From Rhizobium sp. 16-488-2b (GTDB lineage: Bacteria; Pseudomonadota; Alphaproteobacteria; Rhizobiales; Rhizobiaceae), in assembly GCF_017741815.1 (NCBI RefSeq), contig NZ_JAGHMF010000014.1, positions 1-64,000 of the forward strand: a DNA stretch of 64,000 nt, read 5' to 3'. Position 1 is the first letter of the stretch. Each line of letters starts with the position of its first letter. The notes beneath the pieces were generated by a model. It made no database searches. It saw nothing but the letters and a program-made list of their open reading frames with translations, and was not told the origin of the DNA. The position numbers were made by a program, and so were the translations under genes. Of this stretch, positions 30,839 through 41,023 are shown one piece after another.

Positions 30839-33484
30839 CTAGCCGTCCGCCGTCTTCCCACGCAGCCGGCGAACGCGGCCATCATCCTCGTCGATCTTGG
30901 CGTCGCCGGAAGCCTCTTCCACTGCCGGCTCCGGCGCCAGGATCTCGACATCCGGCGTGACCGTATCCGGCTGGCGATGAAACACCACGTCGCTCTGCGG
31001 CAGCGGGATCTCGATCGCCTCCTGGCGAAAGCGCTTGAGGATCGCGATCCTCAAATCATTGCGCACCTTCAACCCATCGCCCATGTCGCCGAGCATGAAG
31101 CGCAGCTCGAAATCCAGCGAATAAGGACCGAAGCGCAGGAACTCGACATGCGGTTCCGGATTGCGCAGCACCAGCGGTACGGCATTCACCAGCTCGAGCA
31201 GGATATCCATCACCTTCTGCGGATCGGAATCATAGCTCACCGAAACAGGAATTTCGGAGCGTCCCATCTTGTTGCGATGGGTCCAGTTGCCGACATTGGC
31301 GTTGATCAGCTCCGAGTTCGGCACGATGATCGACTGCTTGCGGAAGGTCTCGATCTCCGTCGCACGCACCGAGATGCGCTTGACGATACCCTCGGCCGTA
31401 CCCGAGACCACGTGGTCACCGACCTTGAACGGCCGCTCGACCAGCAGGATCAGGCCGGACACGAAGTTCGACACGATGTTCTGCAAACCGAAACCGATAC
31501 CGACCGACAGTGCCGAGGCAACGAGCGCGAAGCTCGATAGATCGATACCGGCAGCCGACACGCCGATCAGCGCCGCGATGCCGACACCCAGATAGCCGAT
31601 GCCCGTCTTGACCGAGTTGCGCACGCCAAGATCGACATGGCTGCGGGCCATGACGTTGTTGTCGAGCCAGCGCTGGATCCAGCGCGTCAGGAGATAGCAG
31701 CCGGCAAACAGCAGGATACCCGTGAGTATGCCGACCAGCGAAATGCTGATACCGCCGAGCCGGACCTCCGTGAACAGGCGATAGGCGATCAGCTGCAGGT
31801 CCTGCACATGGAAGCCCCAGAGCAGCAGGATAAGCGGAATGCCGGTGGCCAGCGCCACACCATAGATGCAGAAGCCGACGAGCAGGCCGACCTGATCGAT
31901 CACGACGGGCCCGAGCTTGAAGCGCGACGCCAGATACTGGCCAGGCCGCGTATCCCCGAAAGTTTCCGTCCTCGAAATCGCCTTGCCCGAGAGCAGGCCG
32001 ATATAGGTCGTGACGCCGATCGCGCCGGTAAAGATCAGCTGCGAGGCGATGAAGCGCGCGAAACCGACATAACCGGTCAACGCCGCGAAGATGAGACCGC
32101 CACCGAGCACGCGAAGCACGATCGCCAGCCCCTTCGGCCAATGCCGGCCGGGCGCATCCGGATCACGGCTCTTCGCCATCATCGGCCGCCCGAAGGACGC
32201 CGCGATCAGGATCAGGCCGATAATCAGCGCCGCGATCCAGCTGCGGACGACGGTCAGAACCAGAGGCGAGCCCATCGATTCGCTGATGCTGCCGAAGAAG
32301 AAGTCCAGCGCATGGACAATCGCCATCGCCAGAAGGCAGGCGCTGATCGAGCTTGCACCACGATTGGACAGGCGGACGAGACGCCACTGCGGATCGCGCG
32401 GCGCGAACACGGCATTGGTGAAGCGCCGAACGAAATAGATGACGCCGATCGTCGAAAACAGCGCCGCCACAACGGGCGCGATGTCGGGTCTCAGGACATT
32501 GAAGCTATCGAGGAACAGATAGGAGGTGACCAGAAGCGTCGCGAGCGACAAGGTTCTGACCAGCGTCGACCAGAAGGCAATCGAAAGCCGGCTGATATAA
32601 GAGGGCGGCTCATCGCTCTCCTTGCGCTGCAGATAGTGCCCGAAGAGCCGATAGCTGCCCGACAGAAGGATCAGCGCTGTTGCCAGCGACATGAAGATCG
32701 CGGCAGCAAAGGCAAACGCCTTGAACTTCAGCACGAAGCCCAGCCAGCTCGCCAGCGCCTGCTGGAATGCGCCCACTTCCTGGACAAACGCAGTACCGGC
32801 GTCGGCAAGCACGGAGGCGGAAATGTCGCTGCGGCGAAGCAGTGTCGCGGCAAACAGCTTGCGGCGCAGTTCCGCGATCTGGTTGCTCATCCGCCCGAGC
32901 GAGGCGGTCAGCGTTTCGGCGTCGCCTTGCACGACGTTGAGCTGCGCGCGCTCCGCCATCAAGGCATTCCGCTCGTTGGCGACGATCTCGGCCTCGGGCG
33001 GCTGCCCGTCCTTCGGCGGCTCGCCAAGCTCGGCCAGGCGCGCCTTGATTTGATCGAGACGCGGCGTGATACCGCCGGAAATCCCGGCAACGCCGCGATT
33101 GAGCTCATCGGCCCGTCCGGCGAGCGCCACCAGCCCGTCATCGTCGTCGACACTCTGCTTCACGCTCTCCTGAAGTGCCGCGAAATCGGCCTTGGCTTTG
33201 GCCATATGCTTGGCGGCCTGATCGCCCGGCCCGCTTTGCGCCGGAGGAGTCTGCTCAGCGGCTGGCTGAGCGCTCTGCGTAGGTGCTGCGGGTGGCGGGG
33301 TCTGCGCATGGCTGGAACCAGCGCCGGCCACGGCCAGCGAGACAAACAATAAGCTCTGAAGCAGAAAACGTGTGAGCCGCAAGGTATCCCCGCCAGGTTT
33401 GGTAGCAACTTCGGTAGTGAGAACGAGCGCCCGCTTTTCATAGGAAAGAAAGGCGACAGAAAGGCGGCGGCTCGAAGCAATCAT
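30839..33484 (-). CDS. Large MscS-type mechanosensitive channel with periplasmic N-terminal domain
   Basis: This is an 881-residue protein from the ATG at 33484 (GAGG 7 bp upstream). A signal peptide ends near SSHAQ at about residue 60. A TTG at 33382 with GGGG upstream would give a cleaner signal peptide and is a real alternative. A Pro/Gln/Ala-rich linker and a helical periplasmic domain (DUF3772-like) lead into about ten membrane helices. The MscS pore and beta domain follow, visible as SVGIGFGLQNIVSNFVSGLI and VERPFKVGDHVVSGTAEGIV. It should release solutes on osmotic downshock from the inner membrane. Confidence 0.9.
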   Translation of the reverse strand: MIASSRRLSVAFLSYEKRALVLTTEVATKPGGDTLRLTRFLLQSLLFVSLAVAGAGSSHAQTPPPAAPTQSAQPAAEQTPPAQSGPGDQAAKHMAKAKADFAALQESVKQSVDDDDGLVALAGRADELNRGVAGISGGITPRLDQIKARLAELGEPPKDGQPPEAEIVANERNALMAERAQLNVVQGDAETLTASLGRMSNQIAELRRKLFAATLLRRSDISASVLADAGTAFVQEVGAFQQALASWLGFVLKFKAFAFAAAIFMSLATALILLSGSYRLFGHYLQRKESDEPPSYISRLSIAFWSTLVRTLSLATLLVTSYLFLDSFNVLRPDIAPVVAALFSTIGVIYFVRRFTNAVFAPRDPQWRLVRLSNRGASSISACLLAMAIVHALDFFFGSISESMGSPLVLTVVRSWIAALIIGLILIAASFGRPMMAKSRDPDAPGRHWPKGLAIVLRVLGGGLIFAALTGYVGFARFIASQLIFTGAIGVTTYIGLLSGKAISRTETFGDTRPGQYLASRFKLGPVVIDQVGLLVGFCIYGVALATGIPLILLLWGFHVQDLQLIAYRLFTEVRLGGISISLVGILTGILLFAGCYLLTRWIQRWLDNNVMARSHVDLGVRNSVKTGIGYLGVGIAALIGVSAAGIDLSSFALVASALSVGIGFGLQNIVSNFVSGLILLVERPFKVGDHVVSGTAEGIVKRISVRATEIETFRKQSIIVPNSELINANVGNWTHRNKMGRSEIPVSVSYDSDPQKVMDILLELVNAVPLVLRNPEPHVEFLRFGPYSLDFELRFMLGDMGDGLKVRNDLRIAILKRFRQEAIEIPLPQSDVVFHRQPDTVTPDVEILAPEPAVEEASGDAKIDEDDGRVRRLRGKTADG

Positions 33485-33558
33485 CTGAGCCCTCGCTATC
33501 ACGTCGCGATCCATGCGGCGACGTGGAAATCGGCCGCACCTGGATCACAGTTCAAGCG

Positions 33559-34998
33559 CTACCGCTGACGCTTGTGCCCTGAAACCTCGGCGCCGGCGTC
33601 GTGTGGCAACTGCAGAAACCGCAGCGTCGACACGACGCCGATCGCGCCGATAACAACGAAAGCCCAGCGAAAATCGACAAGTCCGGGATCACCAAGCCCG
33701 CGAACCGCCGCCGACACGTTGAGAACGGACGCCGCAATCGCGACACCCAGCAACATAGACACCTGCTGCAGCATGCTCGACAAGGTCGAAGCCGAACTTC
33801 TTTGCGCGCCGCTGATATCGGCAAAGGCAATCGTGTTGAGCGCGGTAAACTGCATGGAGCGCGACAGGCCTGTCATGAACAGCAGGGCATAGATCATCAC
33901 GCGCGGCGTCTCCGGCACGAGAAAGCCGCAAGCCGCGATCGTCAGCGCCGCGATCAGCCCGTTGAAGAAGAGTACCGTCCGGAAGCCGAACCGCGCGAGC
34001 AAAGGCGTCGTCACCGTCTTCATGCTCAGATTGCCGAGGAAATAGACCAGCAGATAGATGCCCGCCTCGATCGAGCTCAGCCCGAAGCCGAGCTGGAACA
34101 ACAAGGGCAGCAGAAACGGCGGCGCGTTGATGGACGTGCGGCTTGCCGTTCCGGCCGAGAGCGTGGCGATCGCAAAGGTCTGCACCTTGAACGACGAGAG
34201 ATCGAGAAGCGGATTGTCGACCCGCATGAAATGCCTGTAAGCCATGAAAGACAGGACGATACCGGCAACCAGCATGGCGCCGACAGGCGCAAGACCGCCA
34301 TGCCATTTCGCCGACAATTCGAGCGCCGCCAGAAGAAGCGTCAGCCCGGCGCCGCTGAGGATAAAGCCGCGCACGTCGAGCCGCCCGGCATCCTCCTCGC
34401 GCTGTTCCGGCACGAAACGCCAGACGAGCGCCATACCGAGAACGCCGATCGGAAGATTGATCAGGAAGTTCCAGTGCCAGCTTGCATAGGTGGTGATGAC
34501 GCTTCCGAGCAGCGGCCCGATGACGGGCGCCGTCAGCGCCGGCCACGTAATCAGCGCGATGGCCTGCACCAGTTCGGACTTGCGTGCGTTCTTCAACACG
34601 ATGATCCGACCCACCGGCGTCATCAGCGCGCTGCCGGCGCCCTGGACCGCGCGGGCAAGCACGAATTCGGTCAGATTCTCGGAAAGCCCGCAGAGCAGCG
34701 AGGCGACAGTGAACACGGCGATGGACGCCATGAAGACGCGGCGTGCGCCATAGCGATCGCCAAGCCAGCCCGACAGCGGAATGAAGGCCGCCATGGTCAG
34801 CATGTAGACGGTGATACCGATGCTCATCGAGATCGTGGGAACACCAAAGCTCGCCGCCATCTGCGGCAGCGAGGTGGTGACGATCGTGCCGTCAAGGATC
34901 TGCATGAAGAAGGATACGGCGACGACAAGCGCCACTATTTTCGAACGGCGCGCGCTACCCGCGTCACCATCCGCCTCGACCGTCTCAACTGCTGTCAT
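33559..34998 (-). CDS. DHA2-type MFS multidrug efflux transporter
   Basis: This 479-residue protein has 12-14 membrane helices. Family motifs are QILDGTIVTTSLPQMAASFG in helix 1, GWLGDRYGARRVF (motif A), LARAVQGAGSALMTPVGRII (motif B/C region) and a WHWNFLINLPIGVLG loop typical of EmrB/QacA members. It probably exports hydrophobic drugs with proton antiport. The ATG at 34998 is used. No adjacent membrane-fusion protein or TetR/MarR regulator is present, so it seems to work alone. The 176 bp upstream shows nothing recognisable. Confidence 0.9.
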   Translation of the reverse strand: MTAVETVEADGDAGSARRSKIVALVVAVSFFMQILDGTIVTTSLPQMAASFGVPTISMSIGITVYMLTMAAFIPLSGWLGDRYGARRVFMASIAVFTVASLLCGLSENLTEFVLARAVQGAGSALMTPVGRIIVLKNARKSELVQAIALITWPALTAPVIGPLLGSVITTYASWHWNFLINLPIGVLGMALVWRFVPEQREEDAGRLDVRGFILSGAGLTLLLAALELSAKWHGGLAPVGAMLVAGIVLSFMAYRHFMRVDNPLLDLSSFKVQTFAIATLSAGTASRTSINAPPFLLPLLFQLGFGLSSIEAGIYLLVYFLGNLSMKTVTTPLLARFGFRTVLFFNGLIAALTIAACGFLVPETPRVMIYALLFMTGLSRSMQFTALNTIAFADISGAQRSSASTLSSMLQQVSMLLGVAIAASVLNVSAAVRGLGDPGLVDFRWAFVVIGAIGVVSTLRFLQLPHDAGAEVSGHKRQR

Positions 34999-35174
34999 CA
35001 ATCTGCCAATGTGAAATCTGGATCAAACGGCCGGCAACAGCACATGCAGCGTGGGGCGTCGGTCGAACCTGATCGTAGATAGGCCCATCGTGCCTAACGG
35101 GAAAGGGAAAAACGACCGGCGCGGGCAATTTCCATGAGCCGGCGCACATGACATCAGTCAAATCTGCGGCATCA

Positions 35175-36329
35175 TCAGCCGAGGATATTGGTGATCGCCC
35201 GCAAAAACACGCCGGCCCCGATCGGGATCAACGCCTCGGGAAAATCATAATCCGGATTGTGCAGTTGTGGATGCGTTTCGCCCGACCCGAGGAAGAACAT
35301 GGCCGACGGCGCGACGGTTCGAAACAGCCCGAAATCCTCCGAGCCCTTCATCGGCAGCAGGGGGCTGTCGCTCTGGTGGCTGACGCCCTCGTCATCCAGC
35401 GCCCGCCGCAGCGCGTCGACGGCTTCAGGCGAATTGAAGCACTGATGAAACACATCCTCGTAAGTGATCTCGATCTCAAGCCCGGCGGCATCCGCCTCGC
35501 TTTTCGCCAGCATCTCGGCGCGCTGCACCAGCCCGGCCATGCGTTCATCCGTCAGCGTCCTCAACGTCGCCCATATCTCGGCCCGCCCGGGGCTGATGCC
35601 GAAGGCAGGCTCGCCGAGGCGGGCGTGGGTGACAGTCACCAGCGCGAAATCGGGACCGACAGGTGCGACGCTCCCAAGCGCCGTGAGCCCGCCAAGCAGG
35701 CTCGCCAGCGCGAATGTCGGCGCAACGCCATCCTCCGGGCAGGATGCATGGGAGGTCTTGCCGTTGAGAACGATCTTCATCCCGCGCGACGCGCAGTTGA
35801 CCGGACCTTCGCGCAGCAGCACATGGCCCAAAGGCACGCCTGGAAGATTATGCAGCGAGAGCGCCATATCGGGCTTCAGCGTCGCGAACTCCGGATCGGC
35901 AAGCACCGCGGCGGCACCCGCGCCATTCTCCTCGGCCGGCTGAAACAGCAGGATCACACGCCCCTTGTTCGGCCGCTTCTGCCCGAGCGCGGTTGCGACC
36001 GCCATCACGATCGACATATGCCCGTCGTGACCGCAAAGATGCCCCTTGCCCGGGATCGTCGACCGATACTCCTCGTTGGAGATTTCCTCGATCGGTAACC
36101 CATCGAGCTCGCAGCGGATGAGAACCGTCGGCCCCGGAATGGCGCCGTCATAGACAGCGGCAACGCCGTGGCCGCCAAGGTTCGAGACGATCCGATCGGG
36201 CTTTGCCAGAAGCAGCGCTTCCTGCACCCGGCGCGCGGTCTCGACCTCTTCGCCCGACACCTCGGGATAGCGGTGAAGCTCGCGGCGAAACGCGGTGATA
36301 TTTGAAAGCTCTTCCTGCGTCAGAAACAT
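35175..36329 (-). CDS. M20-family amidohydrolase (hippurate hydrolase/IAA-amino acid hydrolase-like)
   Basis: This 384-residue metallopeptidase has the metal-binding motif GHLCGHDGHMSIVMAVA, FQPAEENGAGAAAVL with the catalytic Glu pair, and a late KGSEDFGLF. It starts at the ATG at 36329, where AGGATGAGG lies just upstream; the frame runs on 81 codons upstream without family-like sequence. Enzymes of this group deacylate N-acyl amino acids or auxin conjugates. It diverges from an IclR regulator whose likely operator lies in the shared 167-bp gap, so it is probably regulated by it. The substrate is unknown. Confidence 0.88.
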   Translation of the reverse strand: MFLTQEELSNITAFRRELHRYPEVSGEEVETARRVQEALLLAKPDRIVSNLGGHGVAAVYDGAIPGPTVLIRCELDGLPIEEISNEEYRSTIPGKGHLCGHDGHMSIVMAVATALGQKRPNKGRVILLFQPAEENGAGAAAVLADPEFATLKPDMALSLHNLPGVPLGHVLLREGPVNCASRGMKIVLNGKTSHASCPEDGVAPTFALASLLGGLTALGSVAPVGPDFALVTVTHARLGEPAFGISPGRAEIWATLRTLTDERMAGLVQRAEMLAKSEADAAGLEIEITYEDVFHQCFNSPEAVDALRRALDDEGVSHQSDSPLLPMKGSEDFGLFRTVAPSAMFFLGSGETHPQLHNPDYDFPEALIPIGAGVFLRAITNILG

Positions 36330-36464
36330 CGGCCTCATCCTGCAAATCTGCCGCATGCTATGTGCGCCTGACCTGGGTAGCAAGCCGCTTCGTGAAACGG
36401 GGGAAGTTGTCCCGGATTGCCGGGATCGCCGCCGAACTTTCGCTTTTCGGCTCGGGCTTATTTG

Positions 36465-36482
36465 TATATGTAAAGGCATATT
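36465..36482. promoter_or_regulatory. Inverted repeat between amidohydrolase and IclR genes
   Basis: ATATG (36466-36470) and CATAT (36477-36481) are separated by 6 bp in an AT-rich stretch 15 bp before the IclR start. It is a candidate IclR operator overlapping the regulator's own promoter. Confidence 0.4.
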
Positions 36483-36496
36483 CACAGGAGAACAGC

Positions 36497-37282
36497 ATGG
36501 ACGCGGATGAAGCCGACCGGTACCGGGCGCCTGCCTTGGACAAGGGGCTTGATATCCTCGAGCTACTGGCAAGCGTCGAGGAGGGGCTGACCCAGGCGGA
36601 AATCGCCAAGCGCCTAGACCGCAGTCCCAACGAATTCTACCGCATGCTCGACCGTCTCGTGCGCCGTGGATATGTCACCAAGCTCGAGGGCGACCGCTTC
36701 ACGCTGACACTCAAGCTCTTCGGCCTGTCGCAACTGCATGCCCCTGCCCGCCGCCTCGCCTCCTTCGCCATGCCGCTGATGCGCGACCTCGCGCAGCGCA
36801 CCCGCCAGGCGAACCATCTCGTGGTCTTCGATCGCGGTTCCGCCGTCGTCATCGCCCAGCACGAGGCGCCGAACTACTGGGGCATCTCGATCCGCGTCGG
36901 CTCGCATATGAGCCTGCTCGAAACCGGCTCCGGCCACGTGTTGTTGGCCTTCCGCACCGATGAGGAACGCGAGATGATGATCGCCGAACACGCCCGTGAT
37001 CCCAAGACCAAGCGGCCGGGACCGGAGTTCTACCAGCGCCTCAGCGATATCCGCGAACGCGGCTACGAGAAGATGCCGAGCGCCCAGACCGCCGGCGTCC
37101 ACAACCTCTCCGCCCCGATCCTCGGCCCCGACGGCCGCGTCATCGCCGCCCTCACCTGCCCCTATATCGGCCTCGTCAACGCGCCCGACGCACCCGATAT
37201 CGACGGGACGATCGTCATGCTGCAACAGGCCGCCCGCGATCTCTCACTGCTCGCCGGATCGGACGTGAAGATCACGGGCTGA
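36497..37282 (+). CDS. IclR-family transcriptional regulator
   Basis: This 261-residue regulator starts at the ATG at 36497 after CACAGGAGAACAGC. The N-terminal HTH reads [20 protein letters not shown] then [20 protein letters not shown]. The C-terminal GAF-like ligand domain includes [20 protein letters not shown]. It diverges from the M20 amidohydrolase, its most likely target. Its last 11 bp overlap the end of the convergent glpK gene. The ligand is probably an aromatic or acyl compound, as is common in the family, but this is not shown. Confidence 0.9.
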   Translation: MDADEADRYRAPALDKGLDILELLASVEEGLTQAEIAKRLDRSPNEFYRMLDRLVRRGYVTKLEGDRFTLTLKLFGLSQLHAPARRLASFAMPLMRDLAQRTRQANHLVVFDRGSAVVIAQHEAPNYWGISIRVGSHMSLLETGSGHVLLAFRTDEEREMMIAEHARDPKTKRPGPEFYQRLSDIRERGYEKMPSAQTAGVHNLSAPILGPDGRVIAALTCPYIGLVNAPDAPDIDGTIVMLQQAARDLSLLAGSDVKITG

Positions 37283-38774
37283 GCGGGCGGGAAAGGGTTC
37301 GCGATACGGCATCGCGCCAGCCGGCGATCTTCGCCTGCCGTTCGGTGTCCGGCATCGTCGGTAGGAACTGGCGGTCGCTGTGCCATGCTTTCGCGAAAGC
37401 GGCGCGATCCGGCCACACACCCGCCCGCGCCCCGGCAAGCCATGCAGCACCGAGAGCCGTCGTCTCCTGCGCCGCGGCGCGATCCACGGGATTGGCGACG
37501 ATGTCGGCGAGACGCTGCATCGTCCAGTCGGAATTCGTCATGCCGCCATCGACCCTGAGCACTGTCCCGGTCCGACGCTCGCCCCAATCCTTGCGCATGG
37601 CCACCAGCAGGTCCAACGTCTGGTAGGCGACCGATTCAAGCGCCGCATGCGCCAGCTCCGCCGGCCCGCTGTTGCGGGTCAATCCAAAGATCGCGCCGCG
37701 CGCCTGCGGGTCCCAATAGGGCGCGCCGAGACCGGTGAATGCGGGCACCATGTAGACGCGCTGCCCATGGTCGGCCGCAACAGCCAAGGCACCGCTGTCG
37801 GAGGCGCGCGAAATGAGGCCGAGCCCATCGCGCAGCCATTGCACGGCAGCACCCGCGATGAAGATCGACCCTTCGAGCGCATAGGTCGTTTCGCCGTCCA
37901 GCCGATAAGCGATCGTCGTCAGCATCCGGTTCGATGAGGCGACACGATCCCGGCCGGTGTTGAGCAGCGCGAAACAACCCGTCCCATAGGTCGATTTCAT
38001 CATGCCAGGATCAAAACAGGCATTGCCGATCGTCGCTGCCTGCTGGTCTCCGGCAACGCCCAGGATCGGGATTGCCGCTCCGAGGATCGACTTGTCGGTG
38101 ACCCCGAAATCATCAGCGCAGTCCTTGACGTCAGGCAGCAGCGGCGCCGGTATTGCGAGCACGCCCAGAAGCTCGTCGTCCCAGGTCGCATCGGTGATGT
38201 TGTAAAGCATAGTCCGCGAAGCGTTCGTCGCATCGGTCGCGTGGACCCGCCCGCCTGTCAGGTTGAAGATCAGCCAGCTGTCGATGGTGCCGAAGCAAAC
38301 ACCGCCCATCCTTGCACGCTCCCGCAGCCCATCGACATTGTCGAGCAGCCAGCGCAGCTTGGTGCCGGAGAAATAGGGATCAAGCAGCAGCCCTGTCTTG
38401 GCGCGAACCAGCTTCTCATAACCATCCGCCTTGAGGCTGTCGCAGATCTCGGCGGTGCGCCTGTCCTGCCAGACGATTGCCCTGTAAAGCGGCCTTCCGG
38501 TCTTGCGGTCCCACACAACGGTCGTTTCACGCTGGTTGGTGATCCCGATCGCGGCGATCGCCGAAGCCGCGATGCCCGCCTTGTCGATCGCCTGCCGCGC
38601 GGTGGCGACGACGCTCTCCCATATCTCCAAGGCATCATGTTCGACCCAGCCCGCCTGCGGATAGTGCTGCCGGACGTCCATCTGCGCCGAGGCAACCATC
38701 GTCATCCTGTCGTCGAAGATGATCGCCCGCGACGACGTCGTGCCCTGATCGATCGCCAGAATGAACCCGCCCAT
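37272..38774 (-). CDS. glpK: Glycerol kinase
   Basis: This 500-residue FGGY kinase starts at the ATG at 38774 (GGAACA upstream). [20 protein letters not shown] is the phosphate-1 motif, [13 protein letters not shown] the conserved N-domain block, and [20 protein letters not shown] the FGGY signature region. It makes sn-glycerol 3-phosphate from glycerol with ATP. It closes the glp run, 150 bp after glpV. In that gap GGCCGGGG and CCTCGGCC (38892-38914) form a hairpin that may separate the abundant binding-protein mRNA from the kinase mRNA. Confidence 0.95.
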   Translation of the reverse strand: MGGFILAIDQGTTSSRAIIFDDRMTMVASAQMDVRQHYPQAGWVEHDALEIWESVVATARQAIDKAGIAASAIAAIGITNQRETTVVWDRKTGRPLYRAIVWQDRRTAEICDSLKADGYEKLVRAKTGLLLDPYFSGTKLRWLLDNVDGLRERARMGGVCFGTIDSWLIFNLTGGRVHATDATNASRTMLYNITDATWDDELLGVLAIPAPLLPDVKDCADDFGVTDKSILGAAIPILGVAGDQQAATIGNACFDPGMMKSTYGTGCFALLNTGRDRVASSNRMLTTIAYRLDGETTYALEGSIFIAGAAVQWLRDGLGLISRASDSGALAVAADHGQRVYMVPAFTGLGAPYWDPQARGAIFGLTRNSGPAELAHAALESVAYQTLDLLVAMRKDWGERRTGTVLRVDGGMTNSDWTMQRLADIVANPVDRAAAQETTALGAAWLAGARAGVWPDRAAFAKAWHSDRQFLPTMPDTERQAKIAGWRDAVSRTLSRPLSP

Positions 38775-38924
38775 GATCTGTTCCGACTGAATAGGAGTAC
38801 CGTTCCCGCCGCTCGAACGGCAGGTTGCCAACATGGATTTGAAAATGGAGAGAGCCGGCGACAGCCTTCGCATGCCGCCGGCATGGAGATTGGCCGGGGT
38901 TTAAAGCCTCGGCCGTGGCGCCCG

Positions 38925-40649
38925 TTATTGGGACTGCCAGCTCTTGACCAGTTCGTCGTAGTTGACGGTGACCGGCTTTTCCTTCTCGTTCTCGATCTTC
39001 AGCTGGGGAGCGAGGTTGCCCTTGGCGACCGCGTCCTTGTTCCAGTATTCGAGATCATGCTCTTCGGCGAGCTTCGGGCCGATATCGCCCTGCACCTTGG
39101 CGCGCTCCAGGCGCTGCAGGACCTTTTCCTGCTCTGCGCAAAGCGAATCCATGGCTTCCTGGGCGGTCTTGGCGCCGGAGGACGCATCGCCGACGGCCTG
39201 CCACCAGAGCTGTGCCAGCTTCGGATAGTCAGGAACGTTGGTGCCTGTTGGAGACCACTGCACGCGGGCCGGCGAGCGATAGAACTCGACCAGACCGCCG
39301 AGCTTCGGAGCGCGCTCCGTGAAGCTCTTGTCGCGAATGGTGGATTCGCGGATGAAGGTGAGACCGACATGGCTCTTCTTCACGTCGACCGTCTTCGAGG
39401 TCACGAACTGCGCATAGAGCCATGCGGCCTTGGCGCGATCGTCAGGCGTCGATTTCATCAGCGTCCAAGAACCGACGTCCTGATAGCCGAGCTTCATGCC
39501 GTCCTTCCAGTAAACGCCATGCGGGCTGGGTGCCATGCGCCACTTCGGCGTGCCATCCTCGTTGACGACAGGCAGGCCGGGCTTGACGGCATCGGCCGTG
39601 AACGCCGTGTACCAGAAGATCTGCTGAGCCACTTCGCCCTGCGCCGGCACGGGGCCGGATTCGGAGAAGTTCATGCCCTGCGCTGCCGGCGGTGCATAGG
39701 CCTTCAGCCAATCCAGATACTTCTGGATCGAGTAGACGGCAGCCGGACCGTTGGTATCGCCACCGCGCGCGACGCACGAACCGACGGGACGCGAGTTCTC
39801 GTCGACCTTGATGCCCCACTCGTCGACCGGAAGACCGTTCGGAAGGCCCTTGTCGCCGTTCCCAGCCATCGAAAGCCAGGCGTCGGTGAAGCGCCATCCG
39901 AGCGACGGGTCCTTCTTGCCGTAGTCCATATGGCCGAAGACCTTCTTGCCGTTCACTTCACGGCCGGTGAAGAACTCGGCGATATCCTCATAGGCAGACC
40001 AGTTGACCGGAACGCCGAGGTCGTAGCCGTACTTCGCCTTGAAGTCCGCCTTGTTCTTCTCGTCGTTGAACCAGTCGTAGCGGAACCAGTAGAGGTTCGC
40101 GAACTGCTGGTCGGGAAGCTGGTAGAGCTTCTTGTCCGGCGCGGTCGTGAACTTGGTGCCGATGAAGTCGTTGATGTCGAGTCCCGGATTGGTGACATCC
40201 TTGCCTTCATTCGCCATCCAGTCGGTCAGCGAGCGGGCTTGCTGGTAGCGCCAATGGGTGCCGATCAGGTCACTATCGTTGACATAGGCGTCGTAGATGT
40301 TTTCGCCCGACTGCATCTGCGTCTGCAGCTTTTCGACGACGTCACCTTCGCCGATCAGGTCGTGGGTGATCTTGATGCCGGTGATGGCGGTGAACGCCGG
40401 CGCCAGCACCTTCGATTCGTATTCATGGGTGGTCAACGTTTCGGAAACGACCTTGATGTCCATGCCGGCGAAGGGCTTCGCGGCATCGATGAACCACTGC
40501 ATTTCCTTTTCCTGGTCGGCGCGCGAAAGCGACGAGAGTTCGCCGACTTCCTTGTCCAGGAATGATTTCGCCTCGTCCATGCCGGCATAGGCGGAGCCCG
40601 CCATGGCCAGCAAGATGCCTGCTGTTGTCGCTAGTAGATGCCGTCGCAT
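38925..40649 (-). CDS. glpV: Glycerol ABC transporter, periplasmic binding protein
   Basis: This 574-residue protein has a 22-residue signal peptide (MRRHLLATTAGILLAMAGSA, cleaved near AYA). It is a large carbohydrate-type solute-binding protein, longer than usual sugar-binding proteins. GGGAGGATATC precedes the ATG. Its place beside glpU, glpQ, glpP, glpT, glpS, glpD and glpK matches the glycerol ABC system described in Rhizobium leguminosarum, where GlpV is the binding component. The ligand is inferred from this context. Confidence 0.9.
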   Translation of the reverse strand: MRRHLLATTAGILLAMAGSAYAGMDEAKSFLDKEVGELSSLSRADQEKEMQWFIDAAKPFAGMDIKVVSETLTTHEYESKVLAPAFTAITGIKITHDLIGEGDVVEKLQTQMQSGENIYDAYVNDSDLIGTHWRYQQARSLTDWMANEGKDVTNPGLDINDFIGTKFTTAPDKKLYQLPDQQFANLYWFRYDWFNDEKNKADFKAKYGYDLGVPVNWSAYEDIAEFFTGREVNGKKVFGHMDYGKKDPSLGWRFTDAWLSMAGNGDKGLPNGLPVDEWGIKVDENSRPVGSCVARGGDTNGPAAVYSIQKYLDWLKAYAPPAAQGMNFSESGPVPAQGEVAQQIFWYTAFTADAVKPGLPVVNEDGTPKWRMAPSPHGVYWKDGMKLGYQDVGSWTLMKSTPDDRAKAAWLYAQFVTSKTVDVKKSHVGLTFIRESTIRDKSFTERAPKLGGLVEFYRSPARVQWSPTGTNVPDYPKLAQLWWQAVGDASSGAKTAQEAMDSLCAEQEKVLQRLERAKVQGDIGPKLAEEHDLEYWNKDAVAKGNLAPQLKIENEKEKPVTVNYDELVKSWQSQ

Positions 40650-40726
40650 GATATCCTCCCAAGGTTTGCGATTGCAGTCTTCACGTCAGGCGGCCAGTAC
40701 CCCCGGCCATCTGTATCTCCCCGGCC

Positions 40727-41008
40727 TCACACGTAGCGGAACACGCCGATGGCGTAGACTACGGCAAGCCCAAGAGCCCACCACAGGTTGGGCCCGACGA
40801 GGCCCAGCCATGCGAGATGAATGAACGCTGCTCCCAGCAGCGATATGAAGAGACGGTCTCCCCGCGTGGTCTCGAACCTCAAGACCCCCACACGCGGCGA
40901 GCCGCCCGGCGCCAGATATTCCCAGATGCTCATGCCGATCAGCAGCACGAGGATCGTGAGAAAGAACAATGCGGTCGGCAGCGTCCAAGCCATCCAGGAA
41001 AAGTTCAT
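40727..41008 (-). CDS. glpU: Small membrane protein of the glycerol transporter (DUF2160)
   Basis: This is a 93-residue protein with about three membrane helices (TALFFLTILVLLIGMSIWEY, FISLLGAAFIHLAWLGLV, LWWALGLAVVYAIGVF). The Arg-rich loop between helices 1 and 2 contains the DUF2160-typical GVLRFETTRGDRLFISLLG. It lies between permease glpQ and binding protein glpV, with AAGGGGAGACC before the start. It is associated with rhizobial and pseudomonad glycerol transporters; its mechanistic role is unknown. Confidence 0.88.
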   Translation of the reverse strand: MNFSWMAWTLPTALFFLTILVLLIGMSIWEYLAPGGSPRVGVLRFETTRGDRLFISLLGAAFIHLAWLGLVGPNLWWALGLAVVYAIGVFRYV

Positions 41009-41023
41009 GTCTGGTCTCCCCTT